A stretch of DNA of 64,000 bases from Bacteriovoracaceae bacterium (GTDB lineage Bacteria; Bdellovibrionota; UBA1018), in contig CANFJX010000006.1 in NCBI GenBank assembly GCA_947447665.1, positions 62,001-126,000 of the forward strand, written 5' to 3'. Below are positions 6,850 to 16,198 of the stretch, one piece after another. Positions within the stretch are counted from its first letter, which is position 1. The number at the start of each line of letters is the position of its first letter. The notes below the pieces were generated by a model. It did not search any database. It was not told the origin of the DNA and worked only from the letters and a program-made list of their open reading frames with translations. Position numbers and translations under genes: made by a program.

Positions 6850-9306
6850 CTAAAACGCCTTAGCCACCCGTAGGAAGATCTGCCTTCCTGCCGCATAATG
6901 GGATCCATTGAAACTATTCGCAATTGTGATCGGATATCGATTATTGAGGACATTCAGCAAATCCATGGAAACTCTCCATTTACCAAAACCAGTCTGCTGC
7001 TCTGTAAATTCATATCCCACGGTCGTATCAAAGGTGAGATGAGAGGGAAGCTGAGAGCTGTTATTCTCACCTGTCCACAATCCGCTCCCAAAAAGAGCCT
7101 GAGTCGTCCACCAGAAGCCCTTTTTAGCATAAGTCAGGCCTGCGTTAGCCGTATGCATTTGAGAGTGGTCCATATTCTGGTAGTCGTCGCTGCTTCCATG
7201 ATCAGACGCCCAGATCCCACCACTGATCCCCTTGGCTCGAGCGATGAGGTAAGAATAATTGAGGTAGTTGGACCAATCGCCATTGATCTGACCTTTAAGT
7301 CCAAGTTCAGCACCATAGACGTAGCCTTGGGCAAAATTAAAGGGCTGAGCAATCGGGGTCCTCAACAACTGAGCATCGTCGAGAAAGTTAATCCCGTTCT
7401 TGTAAAAAACATTCATGCTTGCGACCTGCAGACCAAAGACCTGGCGTGAGACACCTAACTCATAGAAATCAGCCTTTTCTGCTTTAATATCGTAGGGTAC
7501 ATTAACCCCAGTTTCCCCTTTAAAAGATGCTCTCAGGTTTTCGATCGGAGCGGGTTGAAATAATCGACCATAAAAAACATGAAAACGAGTTGATTCATCG
7601 AGCATGTAATTGAGTCCAACCCGGGGCTGAAACTGATAATCCGTTGGATTAATCCCAGAATAGGCGAATTGAGTAGCGTCAAACCTAATACCTGCATTCA
7701 GGACAAGGTGATTCGCGATTTTTCCGGGCTCGCGGAAAAGAGTGAAGTCGTCTTGTAAGTAAAGACTCTCATAAGTGCCCGACATCGGATCGCTATTAGT
7801 CTTGGGGTCAGCCGCAGGGTTTGTTTGAATCGAATAAAACCCGGCCACTTCGGTCCTCAGAAGCTGAAATCCAGTTTTAATCAAATGATCATCTCTTAGG
7901 CGATAGGAATAATCCCCTTTCAATCCGAGGCTATTAGCGTGGCGATTTTGAGCAAAAGAGACCGGATTAGCTCCACTAATCGCAGGAGAAATCAACTCAT
8001 ACAAATCATTCGAAGGATCAGCTGTATTCACGATCGAAGAATATTTGTAATAAGGAGCAAACTGGAAATAAGAACGGCTATCAATCGTATGCTTCCACAC
8101 GACTTGAGCATAGGCATTCCGCTCTGTCTGAGTATCATTAGCTGGAGCATAAATGTAGATCGGATGGGAATGCCCATGATGGGCTTCTGGCGAATTTCCA
8201 AAACCATCAGTGAAAGAAGTGTTCGAACTGAAAAAGTCTACGTAAGGCGAATTGGGCGCTTTTGGATCAAACGATGTCGGGTAATTAGGGATTTGGTAGA
8301 AACTGTAGGCATGAAACAAGATCAACGATAGCCGATCCGCATTGTTCATCTGCCAATCTAACTTCGCAAACTCGCCGTTTCCTTCCGAGCGATTATGAAC
8401 TGAGTCGGTCCCACCTTGCTTTTGATTGTCAAGGGACTCTGGATTAGGGGTATCAATTCCGCGATCGGTCCGATTAAAATTGAGACCAACATAATAATGG
8501 AGATCGCCCTTCTCATTCGAACCGCCGTAAAGGAGATGTGGCGAAAAGGTATTATAAGATCCGTAATTCAATTCAACTTCACCCTCAGGCTTCTCTGGCC
8601 CAGCCTTGGTCACGACATTTACCACGGCGCTCAGGCGCTGCCCGTACTCAGCAGGAATCCCTCCAGTAATGACTTCCATCCGATCAATGTTTCGAGGGCT
8701 GAAGGATTGACCGAACGAACTCGAAGGAGACTCAGGCATCTGGATCCCGTCCAGCTGATACTGGATCGAAGCATGATTTCCACGAAAAAAGAGCTGACCA
8801 AATGCACCCGGAACCACACCTGCTGTTGTTGAGGAAATCAGTTTAGGCAATCCCGCTTCACTGCCCTGGGGAAGTTGGCGAACCTCTGATTGATTGAGCT
8901 CAAACTGAGTGCCTGTGGAGATGTTTTGCACTAATTTTTTCTTGGCTTTGACTTGGACCACGAGGTCTTTGGATGCAGAGGGAGGCTCAAGCGCTAGATT
9001 CTCATGAATATCACTCCCTGATGCCACGTGAACCGATTGCGGTGTAGAGCAAACGTCGCCGGCGCAAACCGTGAGTTCATAATCTCCCAATTTAACTGGA
9101 AAAAATTCGTATTCTTGACCCGCTTGAACCCGGTTTTCAATGACTTCAGCACCGCTTAAATTCTTCAACCGAACCGTTAACTCTACGTTCCCTCTCCCCG
9201 AAGCCGTAGCCAAACCGGAGACCGTACCTTCTACGCTTGCCAAAGCGGAAGAGGCTAAAAGAAAACTAGAAACGACAAAACTAAGAACTAAGGATCTGAG
9301 CGCCAT
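6850..9306 (-). CDS. TonB-dependent outer-membrane receptor with N-terminal Ig-like domain
   Basis: An 818-aa outer-membrane receptor. It starts with a cleavable signal peptide (SFLLASSALA), followed by a carboxypeptidase-regulatory-like beta domain (about 24-110). The plug domain (about 130-235) contains LFFRGNHASIQYQLDGIQ and SPRNIDRMEVITGGIPAEYGQRLSAVVNV. The rest is a 22-strand-type barrel ending in FLRVAKAF, with the terminal Phe recognised by the Bam machinery. The first part of the plug (LPQGSEAGLPKLI) is diverged. Substrate is unknown; siderophores, cobalamin or glycans are all possible. An AAAGGAAG ribosome site supports the start. TonB-ExbBD are not in the window. Confidence 0.92.
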   Translation of the reverse strand: MALRSLVLSFVVSSFLLASSALASVEGTVSGLATASGRGNVELTVRLKNLSGAEVIENRVQAGQEYEFFPVKLGDYELTVCAGDVCSTPQSVHVASGSDIHENLALEPPSASKDLVVQVKAKKKLVQNISTGTQFELNQSEVRQLPQGSEAGLPKLISSTTAGVVPGAFGQLFFRGNHASIQYQLDGIQMPESPSSSFGQSFSPRNIDRMEVITGGIPAEYGQRLSAVVNVVTKAGPEKPEGEVELNYGSYNTFSPHLLYGGSNEKGDLHYYVGLNFNRTDRGIDTPNPESLDNQKQGGTDSVHNRSEGNGEFAKLDWQMNNADRLSLILFHAYSFYQIPNYPTSFDPKAPNSPYVDFFSSNTSFTDGFGNSPEAHHGHSHPIYIYAPANDTQTERNAYAQVVWKHTIDSRSYFQFAPYYKYSSIVNTADPSNDLYELISPAISGANPVSFAQNRHANSLGLKGDYSYRLRDDHLIKTGFQLLRTEVAGFYSIQTNPAADPKTNSDPMSGTYESLYLQDDFTLFREPGKIANHLVLNAGIRFDATQFAYSGINPTDYQFQPRVGLNYMLDESTRFHVFYGRLFQPAPIENLRASFKGETGVNVPYDIKAEKADFYELGVSRQVFGLQVASMNVFYKNGINFLDDAQLLRTPIAQPFNFAQGYVYGAELGLKGQINGDWSNYLNYSYLIARAKGISGGIWASDHGSSDDYQNMDHSQMHTANAGLTYAKKGFWWTTQALFGSGLWTGENNSSQLPSHLTFDTTVGYEFTEQQTGFGKWRVSMDLLNVLNNRYPITIANSFNGSHYAAGRQIFLRVAKAF

Positions 9307-9397
9307 GAGTGACTTCCTTTAAGCAAAGATGCAAACGAATTGCAGAAGCTTATTGCAAACCTTTCGCATTAAGTCAAGCCACTCCAGGAATGCGCGT

Positions 9398-10354
9398 CTA
9401 ACTCGGCAATGGGGACGGAGTCGTTATTACTAACGGTGACGGTGAGGGCGACGCTGGCCGTGAGGGTGAAGGTGACGAAGTGGGCCCGGCACCTCGGACG
9501 CTTTTAAGCAAAACGGTGGGCTGGAAATCCTTCAACGCAGGAACCAATTCGCCCAGCGCAAAAACTTTCCGGTGATCGTAGACTTCGTCCACAAAGTGAT
9601 CATGGAGAAACTTGGGCCGTTCAGATTGAATTTTTTGAGGCGTCCAGTCGGGGTGCTCTGCCCTGAGCTTAAAAGAGAGATCAGAAAGAACGGCGCCCTC
9701 GATACTGTCCTTCCAAATGATCCCTGATCCCAAAATCCTCACTGGGCCCCAATCTGCCTCGAAAAAACTAAATGAACTAAACTGGGTCAACGCAGGCCCC
9801 TTTTTTTCGATCACCACTAAATCGTCACTCACCCAGACACGGTTACTTCGCCTGAGCTGAATGCGATAGACTTTGCGGTCCGGCCTGGATCGATCCACCT
9901 GATAGGCCGTCTCATAGAGGACATCTGGAACAAAAGGAAACGCAATCGGCCTCTGCCACCGGGTGAGAATTTCAGTCGAATTCTGCTTGATGACTTTAAT
10001 TTCCTTAAACTCTGGAAATAAATCCACATAATGCCCAAAATCACTCATGATTTGATCTAAAGTCTCGATGGGCGCAGAAACCATCATCTTTTTTTGAAGC
10101 CCAATATAATCCTCATCACCGGGAGTCTCCCAAGCCTTGGCTAAAATTGGAGATTCCCTGTGTTTCAAGTCGGACTGCGGCGGTTCGGAGAATTGCGGTG
10201 GCCAATGAGCCAAAACTTGATCCAGGATCGTACGGTAGTACTGGGAACCCTTTAATTCTTCAGAATCCCCCGAAACGGCTATCCACTCGACTCCAAAAGT
10301 AATTAAAAAAACAAAGAGACTATATAGCGCAAATTTTTTAACCATCCCACTCAT
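9398..10354 (-). CDS. Membrane-anchored START-like (SRPBCC) domain protein with Pro/Ser tail
   Basis: A 318-aa protein with an N-terminal hydrophobic segment (FALYSLFVFLITFGVEWIAV) acting as signal peptide or anchor. From about 90 to 250 it looks like an SRPBCC/START-like hydrophobic-ligand domain: KKMMVSAPIETLDQIMSDFGHYVDLFPEFKEI matches the start of polyketide-cyclase/coenzyme-Q-binding folds. The C-terminal 35 residues are a low-complexity Pro/Ser tail (SPSPSRPASPSPSP). Such domains bind lipids or other hydrophobic ligands. It heads toward GH1 and GT21 genes on the same strand, so a role with membrane lipids is an inference from context. Confidence 0.6.
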   Translation of the reverse strand: MSGMVKKFALYSLFVFLITFGVEWIAVSGDSEELKGSQYYRTILDQVLAHWPPQFSEPPQSDLKHRESPILAKAWETPGDEDYIGLQKKMMVSAPIETLDQIMSDFGHYVDLFPEFKEIKVIKQNSTEILTRWQRPIAFPFVPDVLYETAYQVDRSRPDRKVYRIQLRRSNRVWVSDDLVVIEKKGPALTQFSSFSFFEADWGPVRILGSGIIWKDSIEGAVLSDLSFKLRAEHPDWTPQKIQSERPKFLHDHFVDEVYDHRKVFALGELVPALKDFQPTVLLKSVRGAGPTSSPSPSRPASPSPSPLVITTPSPLPS

Positions 10355-10419
10355 GATGTCCAGATTATGATCTCATCCGTTAAATTTGTATAGCATTCAG
10401 GATCAGGTTTTATAAACGA

Positions 10420-11769
10420 CTATTCGCTCAAGAATGACGCTAACTTAACCAAATCTTCAGCCCCACCCCCAAAACTCTTATGCTTCTCGATGATCTCCTG
10501 ATAGACGCGGGCAGAATGCGTCTCAGTCCGTTCAAAAGTATTATAATCGACTCTAAATAATCCAAACCGGGGGTCAAAACCCTTCACCCACTCAAAGTTA
10601 TCCAAGAGCGACCAGTAGTAGTATCCCCGGACATCGATTCCGTTTTGCCTTGCCATGGCCACTTCGCGGAGATGCTCCCGAATATAACGGGGACGCAGAT
10701 CATCATCTCGATCTGCGATTCCATTTTCGGTGATATACACCGGAAGCTCATAACTTCCTGCAATTTTCAGAACTTTTTGGAGCCCCTGAGGATGTATTGG
10801 CCAATCAACATCAGATGCAGCCTCTCCTTTTCTAGCAAAAGCAACATTGATCGGCGGGCCGTTTAATTTGGGCGTAAACTGAACCCGAGCACGAGTGTAA
10901 TAATTAATTCCTAAATAATCAACGCTCACTCGTTCATTAGCCTCAGGCACTATCGGCGCTTGCGCCATCAGCATGGGAAAACCGAATCGCTGCCCCCTTC
11001 CGGTGATCGCATCCAGCCAAGAGATATTATAAAATTGATGGAGTTGCTCGGCTAACCACCGCTCAATTACGCTCCAAGTCCGGTCGGGTACAAAATCAAT
11101 CATATTATGGGCGATACCCACTTGGGGGGTAATTTCCTTCCATCGACTTTCACTTTTTGGAATTTCTCGATGGATCAAATCATAGGCGATCACATGAGAC
11201 TTGAGGAGATGGTGACAGGCCATCCGGGCCTTCTCTGGCGAATAAATAGCAGGCGGCATGAACTGACCCAAGTAGCAGCCCGCCGTTAAGACCATCGGCT
11301 CATTAATAGTGCACCAGAGAGCTACCTTTGCACCCAGCCGCTCCACTACTTTGCGTGTGAAACGACCAAAAAGCTCGGGCGCCCGCTCCCACGAAAATCC
11401 CCCTTGCTCCGCCATCCAGAGAGGCAAGGTAAAATGATGGAGCGTCAACATCGGAACTAAGCCGAGACGCTCGCACTCCTGAATCAACTCGAAATACCAA
11501 TCAAAAGCCTCTGAATCCCACTGTCCCTCCTGGGGCTCCAATCTGGACCATTCTACCGAAAAACGATAAGAATTCATCCCCAGGTCAGCAGCTCGCTTTA
11601 AATCTTCTCGAAATCGATGCCAGTGATCAGTGCAAGATCCAGAGCGCTCTCCGCGCTCAATTTTTCCCAATGCTTCCCAAGCCCACCAGTCATTTTTGTC
11701 ATTGTAGCCCTCTATTTGATGACTACTGGTGGCTGCCCCCCAAAGAAAGGTTGGATTCGAATGATTCAC
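10420..11769 (-). CDS. GH1 family beta-glucosidase
   Basis: A 449-aa glycoside hydrolase family 1 enzyme. FLWGAATSSHQIEG begins the (beta/alpha)8 barrel. TINEP carries the acid/base Glu and YITENG the nucleophile Glu; NFEWVKGFDPRFGLFRVD binds the aglycone side. It has no signal peptide, so it is cytoplasmic. GH1 enzymes hydrolyse beta-glucosides, beta-galactosides or 6-phospho sugars; eukaryotic GBA3 of this family can act on glucosylceramide. The start lies 47 bp inside the end of the upstream GT21 gene; FLWGAATSS begins at residue 8, so the overlap cannot be removed by moving the start. Co-translation with the glycosyltransferase is likely. Confidence 0.93.
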   Translation of the reverse strand: MNHSNPTFLWGAATSSHQIEGYNDKNDWWAWEALGKIERGERSGSCTDHWHRFREDLKRAADLGMNSYRFSVEWSRLEPQEGQWDSEAFDWYFELIQECERLGLVPMLTLHHFTLPLWMAEQGGFSWERAPELFGRFTRKVVERLGAKVALWCTINEPMVLTAGCYLGQFMPPAIYSPEKARMACHHLLKSHVIAYDLIHREIPKSESRWKEITPQVGIAHNMIDFVPDRTWSVIERWLAEQLHQFYNISWLDAITGRGQRFGFPMLMAQAPIVPEANERVSVDYLGINYYTRARVQFTPKLNGPPINVAFARKGEAASDVDWPIHPQGLQKVLKIAGSYELPVYITENGIADRDDDLRPRYIREHLREVAMARQNGIDVRGYYYWSLLDNFEWVKGFDPRFGLFRVDYNTFERTETHSARVYQEIIEKHKSFGGGAEDLVKLASFLSE

Positions 11770-12940
11770 TCAGATCTCCGTCTTCTATTAGCTCGAGTTG
11801 AGTCTGGGTTCCGACCCTGAGTTTTTGACCTCGCCAATAAACCGTATTGCCAAAACCAATCACTCCCCAAAGTGGGATCGCCGAGACCTCGCGAACAAAC
11901 CAAAGACCCGGATCGGCCCACGACAACCTGCCCTCGACCGCTTGAATAAGAAGCAAATCGCAGACCAACCAAGCACTCAAGTGAAGAAAAAGAAAAGGCA
12001 AAATCGGTGTACCAAACCCATGATTGAGTGCCCATCCTCCCAGTAAACCAGAAACCACCGAGTTGATCAATATTTCTAGTGTAAATCCAAAACCCGATAT
12101 CGACTTTCTAATTCTTCCCCAACGGATATGACGACCCCAAAAAGAACTTAAGGACTGTTGTCCTATGTGTTGCTGCACCAACTCGGAAGTTAAAACGACC
12201 TTCAAACCTAATTCTCTTATCTTCAATCCAAAGATAAAATCTTCCGCCAAGTAGTTTGCGATACCTTTTAAACCGCCAAATCGAGCGGCTACGGATTTTT
12301 GGAATAACATGACTTTTCCAGAAACTGCCGGATACCCAAAAACATCCATGATCGCTCCCCAGCGCGTCAAATGGGTGTTCAAAATTAGACTTTCGAGCCT
12401 ACCCCCCAGACCAAAAGAATCTAAGCCAGCAATGCTGGAGGTAATCAATCCTACTCCCGGACTTATGTACTCAACTAACTCTTTTAAGTACGTTGGCGTC
12501 GCTCGAACATTGCTATCGCTAATCAAAACCCAATCATTTTTCGCCTGTTGGTAGCCCTTGATCAAATTGTCGACCTTTGGGTTAAATCCTATCTTTGCCT
12601 CGCCTACGAGAACTTGAGCAATAACGGAAGGATATTTCTGAACCAAATCCCGAACCACAGAACAAGCAGGATCGGCCTCGCTTGCGACGCAAAAAATAAG
12701 CTCAAAGTTTGGGTATTCGAGGCGAAAAAAACTTTCCACACATTCCCGAATTCCAGGATCCAAGTTTTTCAATGGTTTAAGAATTGACACAGGTGGCTGA
12801 TAAATCAGGCATCTCTTCGATCGTTCTGAGCTCTGAGTTCGTCCTCTTTGAATCAGCCTCAAAGCTAAAACCGTACCGGCAACTGCGAATCCCGCGACTA
12901 GGACCCAAATCAAAAAACAAAAGTAGACCATGAGAGTCAT
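11723..12940 (-). CDS. GT21-family glycosyltransferase (ceramide glucosyltransferase-like)
   Basis: A 405-aa membrane glycosyltransferase. An N-terminal membrane segment (about 3-25) precedes a GT-A domain with the GT21 pattern: PPVSILKPLKNLDPG, FNPKVDNLIKGYQQAK, DSNVRATP (D2), YLAEDFIFG (D3) and HIRWGRIRK, the (Q/R)xxRW motif. Two or three hydrophobic segments follow. The spacing and residues between PK-NNL, ADSxxR-xP, AEDxxF and RxIRW correspond well to human UGCG as I recall it. GT21 transfers UDP-sugar to ceramide; the hopanoid-associated HpnI is a related alternative. The neighbours (GH1, delta-4 desaturase) favour the ceramide reading. Confidence 0.83.
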   Translation of the reverse strand: MTLMVYFCFLIWVLVAGFAVAGTVLALRLIQRGRTQSSERSKRCLIYQPPVSILKPLKNLDPGIRECVESFFRLEYPNFELIFCVASEADPACSVVRDLVQKYPSVIAQVLVGEAKIGFNPKVDNLIKGYQQAKNDWVLISDSNVRATPTYLKELVEYISPGVGLITSSIAGLDSFGLGGRLESLILNTHLTRWGAIMDVFGYPAVSGKVMLFQKSVAARFGGLKGIANYLAEDFIFGLKIRELGLKVVLTSELVQQHIGQQSLSSFWGRHIRWGRIRKSISGFGFTLEILINSVVSGLLGGWALNHGFGTPILPFLFLHLSAWLVCDLLLIQAVEGRLSWADPGLWFVREVSAIPLWGVIGFGNTVYWRGQKLRVGTQTQLELIEDGDLSESFESNLSLGGSHQ

Positions 12941-13033
12941 ACTTACCTCACTCTTTTTCTGTATCTTCTCCTAAAAGATTTTCACGATAAACAGAAAAAA
13001 TGTTTTAATTGGGTTTTGAAGCCGAGTAAAAGC

Positions 13034-14959
13034 TCAAACGCCGCGTTCAAGCTCAAGACTGAGCTCTTCCCAACGAACAAGCTTTTCGGTCAAGCTTTGC
13101 TCGAGCTTTTTCTGCTCCTCAATCAACTGAAGGGATTTATTTTTATCTTCATAGGTGCCTACGTCGCCCAAGATGCGATGAAGTGCATCCTGCCGGAGCT
13201 CTAACGCGGCAATTTCAGCTTCTATTTTAATCTTTTCCCGTTCCCAGCTTTTTTTCTGGTTATTCGAAGGACTCTTCGTTTCTTTTGGAGCAAAAGTGGA
13301 TTCCTGTTTTCCCGACTGAACAGGTCGAGATTCAGCAGCCAGAATTTCAACCTGCTTTTTCTTGAGGTAATCCTCGTACTGCCCCAAAAGTTGCAAAACC
13401 TGGGAGCCCTGACCCAAATTTGAACTAGGCACGATCTCAAGGACAGAATCCACGAGAGGGGAAATAAATTCTCGATCATGAGAAACGACGCACAGAGTAC
13501 CCGAATAGTTCCTTAGCGCTTCTAAAAGAATCTCTTTTGACTCGATATCCAGGTGATTCGTGGGTTCATCCAAAATCAGGAAATTAGAGGGTGACAGCAG
13601 GAGTTTGGCGAGAGCCACCCGAGCTTTCTCCCCACCGGACAGCACTCCGCACTTCTTTTCGACCTGATCTCCAGAAAATAAGAAGGCTCCGGCGATTCCC
13701 CGAACCTGACTGAGAGGCATTTCAGGAGCTACCTCTTCCAACTCCTGAAGAATGGTCCGATCGAGCTTCAAACTCTCCGCCTGAAGCTGGGCATAATACC
13801 CCACCACCGCCCCGTGCCCTAGTTTGACGTACCCCTGACTCGGAGTCGCCTTACCGGTCAAAAGCTTCAGTAAGGTTGTTTTTCCTGCTCCGTTCACTCC
13901 AACAATCGCAACTCGAGAACCCCTCTGAAGGGTCCAGTTGACTCCCTTAAAAATCAAACGCTCCCCGTAGCGCATCCCTAGGTCCTGAAGACTCACCACC
14001 TCTTTTCCACTGGGAGGAGCGGGTGGAAAACGAAACCGAATCGATGCTCGGGCTTCAGGCAACTCAATTCGCTCCATTTTATCTAACAGCTTGAGCCGAC
14101 TCTGCGCCTGACGAGCCTTGGTCGCCTTAGCCCCGAATCGATCCACGAAACGTTCAATTTCAGCTATTTTTGCCTGTTGTCCTTGATACTGAGCTTCTAG
14201 CACGGCCAGCCGCTCCGCTTTTTGAAGGCGATAGGCATCTAAATTTCCCCGATACGAGACGAGACGGCGCTGATCAATATCCCAGACCTCATCCACTAAT
14301 CGATTGAGGAAGGCCCGATCATGGCTAATCATGAGGAGCGCCCCGCGGAAGCGTCTCAAAAACTCCTCCAGCCAGAGCAGAGATTCCAAATCGAGATGAT
14401 TGGTCGGCTCGTCTAATAGCAAAAGATCTGGATCCATCAGCAGAATACGTGCAAGAGCTACTCGCATCAGCCAACCCCCGCTGAATTCCGGGAGACTCCG
14501 ATGGAAGTCACTTTCTTTAAATCCGATACCGCTCAGGATCTGCTTAGCTCTCGCCTCGAGGCGGTCTTCGTCCATGAGATCGACCTCTTCAAGAATTCGT
14601 CCATAGCGCTCGAGCGAGGCAGAATCGGAGGGATCTTCGGATAAGCTCTGTTCAAGCTCTTCTTTAGTTTTCAGCAACTCCTCGCGACGACCGTCGAGCC
14701 GCATGACTTCTGAGAGGACGGTTTTTCCGCTAAGCCGTGGGAGGTCTTGGGCTAAATACCCAATGGAGAGATGGGAAGCTCGGGTGACTTTTCCAGAGTC
14801 GGCCTCCTCTTGATGGAGAAGAATCCGAATCAAGGTGCTCTTGCCTGCTCCATTCGGACCGATGAGGGCCACGCGGGATCGGTGCCCGAGTTGGGCGCTA
14901 GCGCCTTCAAATAGCACTTTGGCGCCATACTGCTTGCTAATATTTTGGATGTGAATCAC
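13034..14959 (-). CDS. ABC-F family ATPase (Uup/YheS type)
   Basis: A 641-aa soluble protein with two ABC ATPase domains and no membrane segment. Domain 1: GPNGAGKSTL, FSGGWLMRVALA, LLLLDEPTNHLD. An inter-domain linker (about 230-320) follows. Domain 2: GVNGAGKTTL, LSGGEKARVALA, LILDEPTNHLD. The C-terminus (about 540-641) is a charged coiled-coil, as in Uup/YheS-type ABC-F factors. ABC-F proteins bind the ribosomal E site and rescue or tune translation; Uup-like ones also affect DNA rearrangement. The first codon is GTG with no clear Shine-Dalgarno. It sits inside the candidate lipid cluster but is probably an unrelated housekeeping gene. Confidence 0.93.
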   Translation of the reverse strand: MIHIQNISKQYGAKVLFEGASAQLGHRSRVALIGPNGAGKSTLIRILLHQEEADSGKVTRASHLSIGYLAQDLPRLSGKTVLSEVMRLDGRREELLKTKEELEQSLSEDPSDSASLERYGRILEEVDLMDEDRLEARAKQILSGIGFKESDFHRSLPEFSGGWLMRVALARILLMDPDLLLLDEPTNHLDLESLLWLEEFLRRFRGALLMISHDRAFLNRLVDEVWDIDQRRLVSYRGNLDAYRLQKAERLAVLEAQYQGQQAKIAEIERFVDRFGAKATKARQAQSRLKLLDKMERIELPEARASIRFRFPPAPPSGKEVVSLQDLGMRYGERLIFKGVNWTLQRGSRVAIVGVNGAGKTTLLKLLTGKATPSQGYVKLGHGAVVGYYAQLQAESLKLDRTILQELEEVAPEMPLSQVRGIAGAFLFSGDQVEKKCGVLSGGEKARVALAKLLLSPSNFLILDEPTNHLDIESKEILLEALRNYSGTLCVVSHDREFISPLVDSVLEIVPSSNLGQGSQVLQLLGQYEDYLKKKQVEILAAESRPVQSGKQESTFAPKETKSPSNNQKKSWEREKIKIEAEIAALELRQDALHRILGDVGTYEDKNKSLQLIEEQKKLEQSLTEKLVRWEELSLELERGV

Positions 14960-15074
14960 AGCAGAGCAATACCAGATTGCGAAGCGGCGTTCTAGTGTTC
15001 TGGAGAATGTTTTCGGGCGTGGGATCCAAACTGCTCACACCGTTAAATATTCCCCAGAACACTCGAGCGAGAAA

Positions 15075-16100
15075 TTAGACTTGCGCTGCCTGAACTGGCT
15101 CCGGTGGGCGAGCCATTTTCGGACTCTTGACTTCTTTCAACCGAGAGAGTGGGAGACGAGAGACTCGACTAAAAAGCCCCAATTTTGGGTCTGTCAAAAA
15201 GCGGAACAAAAGCTTGGTCCACGACATATGGTAAAATAGGTTGTTATACATCTCTGGAGCGATCGCCCGTACCTGAGGGAGCCGGGACCACGAAACACGC
15301 ATCAAATCATGATGCTCGTTGTGATAGCCAACGTTGAAAGCGACTTTATTCAGAGGGCCGTAATAGGAGTAGGTTTCTTGCTTTTCGTGGAGAACGTAGT
15401 GCTCCTGAATCCAACGAGCCCCGACAGGATGTAAGCCGATCGAGAAAATACTCGACCCAACTAGATAGGCCAAGGCCCCCCATCCAAAAAAGTAGGTCAT
15501 TGCAGCCAAGAAAGAAAGCTCGACCGCATAGTTAAGAATCACCCAACGGTTCACTAACTCAATTCCCTTCAAATAAGGAACTCGGAGGAGTTGCGAAAAA
15601 AAGTAGCAAAGATACCAGAGGGATTTACGAAAGGTCGAATTACCGACCCACTGCACCTCAAAAGGTCTCGGCAGATCTGCATCTCGATCGAGCTCCCCCT
15701 GATAGAGGTGGTGCTTGATATGAAAAATCCGAAACGAAATCGCAGAGGGAAAAATAATAGGCAAATTTGCGAAAATCTGGAGCAAACTATTGCTGACATC
15801 GCCCTTAAAAACAAGATTATGGGTACACTCGTGAATTAAAACCCAGAGAGCATGATTGGCCACGGCCCCCACGGTATAGGTCCCAATGAAAATGACCCAC
15901 CATGGCTGGTTTGAAAACACGATCGTGCAAACAATCTGGAGAGCGACAATACCCAAAACATACCAGGCTGTGAAAGGCGTATTTCCAAAAAGCTTCTTCA
16001 CTTCAGGATGCGCCTTTAAAATTTGCTGGGTTCGCCCAAGATGTGGCTCCGGATAAGTAACCTGAATCATTTCAAATGATTGAGCAGTTGATGTACGCAT
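15075..16100 (-). CDS. Sphingolipid delta-4 desaturase-like membrane di-iron desaturase
   Basis: A 341-aa fatty-acid-desaturase-fold protein. Three histidine boxes are present: HECTH, HIKHH and HNEHH. It follows animal dihydroceramide desaturase (DEGS1) closely through its second half: GLHPVGARWIQEHYVL, then ETYSYYGPLN and FNVGYHNEHHD, then LPQVRAIAPEMYNNL. The N-terminal YPEPHLGRTQQILKAHPEVKKLFG also follows the DES amino-terminal lipid-desaturase region. Four or more hydrophobic segments are visible. In that family the enzyme introduces the 4,5-trans double bond (or a C4 hydroxyl) into dihydroceramide. A GAGGA ribosome site precedes the ATG. An acyl-lipid substrate is the alternative. Confidence 0.88.
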   Translation of the reverse strand: MRTSTAQSFEMIQVTYPEPHLGRTQQILKAHPEVKKLFGNTPFTAWYVLGIVALQIVCTIVFSNQPWWVIFIGTYTVGAVANHALWVLIHECTHNLVFKGDVSNSLLQIFANLPIIFPSAISFRIFHIKHHLYQGELDRDADLPRPFEVQWVGNSTFRKSLWYLCYFFSQLLRVPYLKGIELVNRWVILNYAVELSFLAAMTYFFGWGALAYLVGSSIFSIGLHPVGARWIQEHYVLHEKQETYSYYGPLNKVAFNVGYHNEHHDLMRVSWSRLPQVRAIAPEMYNNLFYHMSWTKLLFRFLTDPKLGLFSRVSRLPLSRLKEVKSPKMARPPEPVQAAQV

Positions 16101-16198
16101 AGTTGGGAAATCCTCACAATCTAAGTAGAAAATCTATTTTTACTCATTTTCCAGAACGTCATGCTATAACTAACCTTTAAAAAACGAAAGAGCCAAAC

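Noticed and set aside
9420-9480. GGTGA-rich stretch as a regulatory repeat
   Set aside because: It is the reverse complement of the low-complexity Pro/Ser tail codons of the START-like protein.
13034-14959. ABC-F ATPase as part of a lipid exporter in the sphingolipid block
   Set aside because: It has no membrane domain and all features of a ribosome-associated ABC-F factor, so proximity is probably incidental.
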